Shown: positions 13,244 to 13,293 of the stretch, piece after piece | Layout of the letters: each line of letters opens with the position of its first letter | Numbering within the stretch: the first letter of the stretch is position 1 | Assembly (NCBI GenBank): GCA_028277195.1 | Contig: JANQGS010000249.1 | Location: 1-13,293, forward strand | DNA length: 13,293 nucleotides | Direction of reading: 5' to 3' | Source: Candidatus Gastranaerophilales bacterium | GTDB lineage: Bacteria > Cyanobacteriota > Vampirovibrionia > Gastranaerophilales > UBA9971 | Program-made: the position numbers and the translations under genes | Notes under the pieces: model-generated | The model's database searches: none | What the model saw: the letters and a program-made list of their open reading frames with translations, nothing else | Told to the model about the DNA's origin: nothing

Positions 13244-13293
13244 GTCGCTCTCTGCTTACGCATACCGATTTAAGTTAATTAATTTCATTTTAA

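Noticed and set aside
1..13293. CRISPR arrays, transposases, integrases or insertion sequences
   Set aside because: No regular spaced repeats and no transposase or integrase-like coding sequence were seen on either strand.

Overview
The window comes from a flagellated bacterium, probably an uncultivated lineage with a Gram-negative-type envelope. It has a flagellar M-ring gene (fliF), a basal-body gene (fliE) and a sigma-28 gene (fliA). It also has a WbqC-family protein and a GtrB-like glycosyltransferase, both usual in O-antigen or surface-glycan loci. I cannot name the phylum from the sequence. Base composition is uneven: sampled lines inside fliF are about 50% GC, while sampled lines inside the surface-sugar cluster are about 30-32% GC.

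Layout. (1) 1-1138, minus strand: trigger factor, cut by the left edge of the window. (2) 1265-4329, plus strand: a compact flagellar basal-body operon. A candidate sigma-28 promoter precedes fliE, then fliF, then a 317-residue protein in the slot where fliG normally lies. That protein does not look like ordinary FliG but carries a short MgtE_N/FliG-like helical segment. A hairpin with a T-run near 4404-4466 probably ends the operon, so no fliH or fliI follows. (3) 4660-5010, plus strand: a small unrecognised protein with a Gly/Ser/Asn/aromatic-rich tail. (4) 5007-12266, minus strand: seven genes in one direction. In transcription order they are wbqC-like, a fused MFS/spermidine-synthase-like membrane protein, a GT2 glycosyltransferase, a SAM methyltransferase, fliA, a conserved-looking unknown gene translationally coupled to fliA, and a bioF/kbl-type alpha-oxoamine synthase with its own extended -10 promoter. 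(5) 12447-13124, plus strand: a Prx6-type peroxiredoxin. (6) 13153-13243: a tRNA-like 3' half lacking an anticodon arm, directly abutting an 18-bp-arm hairpin.

How the genes may fit together. FliE and FliF build the rod/M-ring junction, and the third gene is a candidate C-ring or FliF-binding protein. FliA from the other strand would transcribe late flagellar genes and may also act on the fliE operon. The four-gene AT-rich block upstream of fliA looks like a transferred surface-glycan module. Its position next to fliA makes flagellin or envelope glycan decoration possible, but this is inference. The points most worth following are the non-canonical FliG-slot protein, the unknown fliA-coupled gene, and the tRNA relic with its hairpin.
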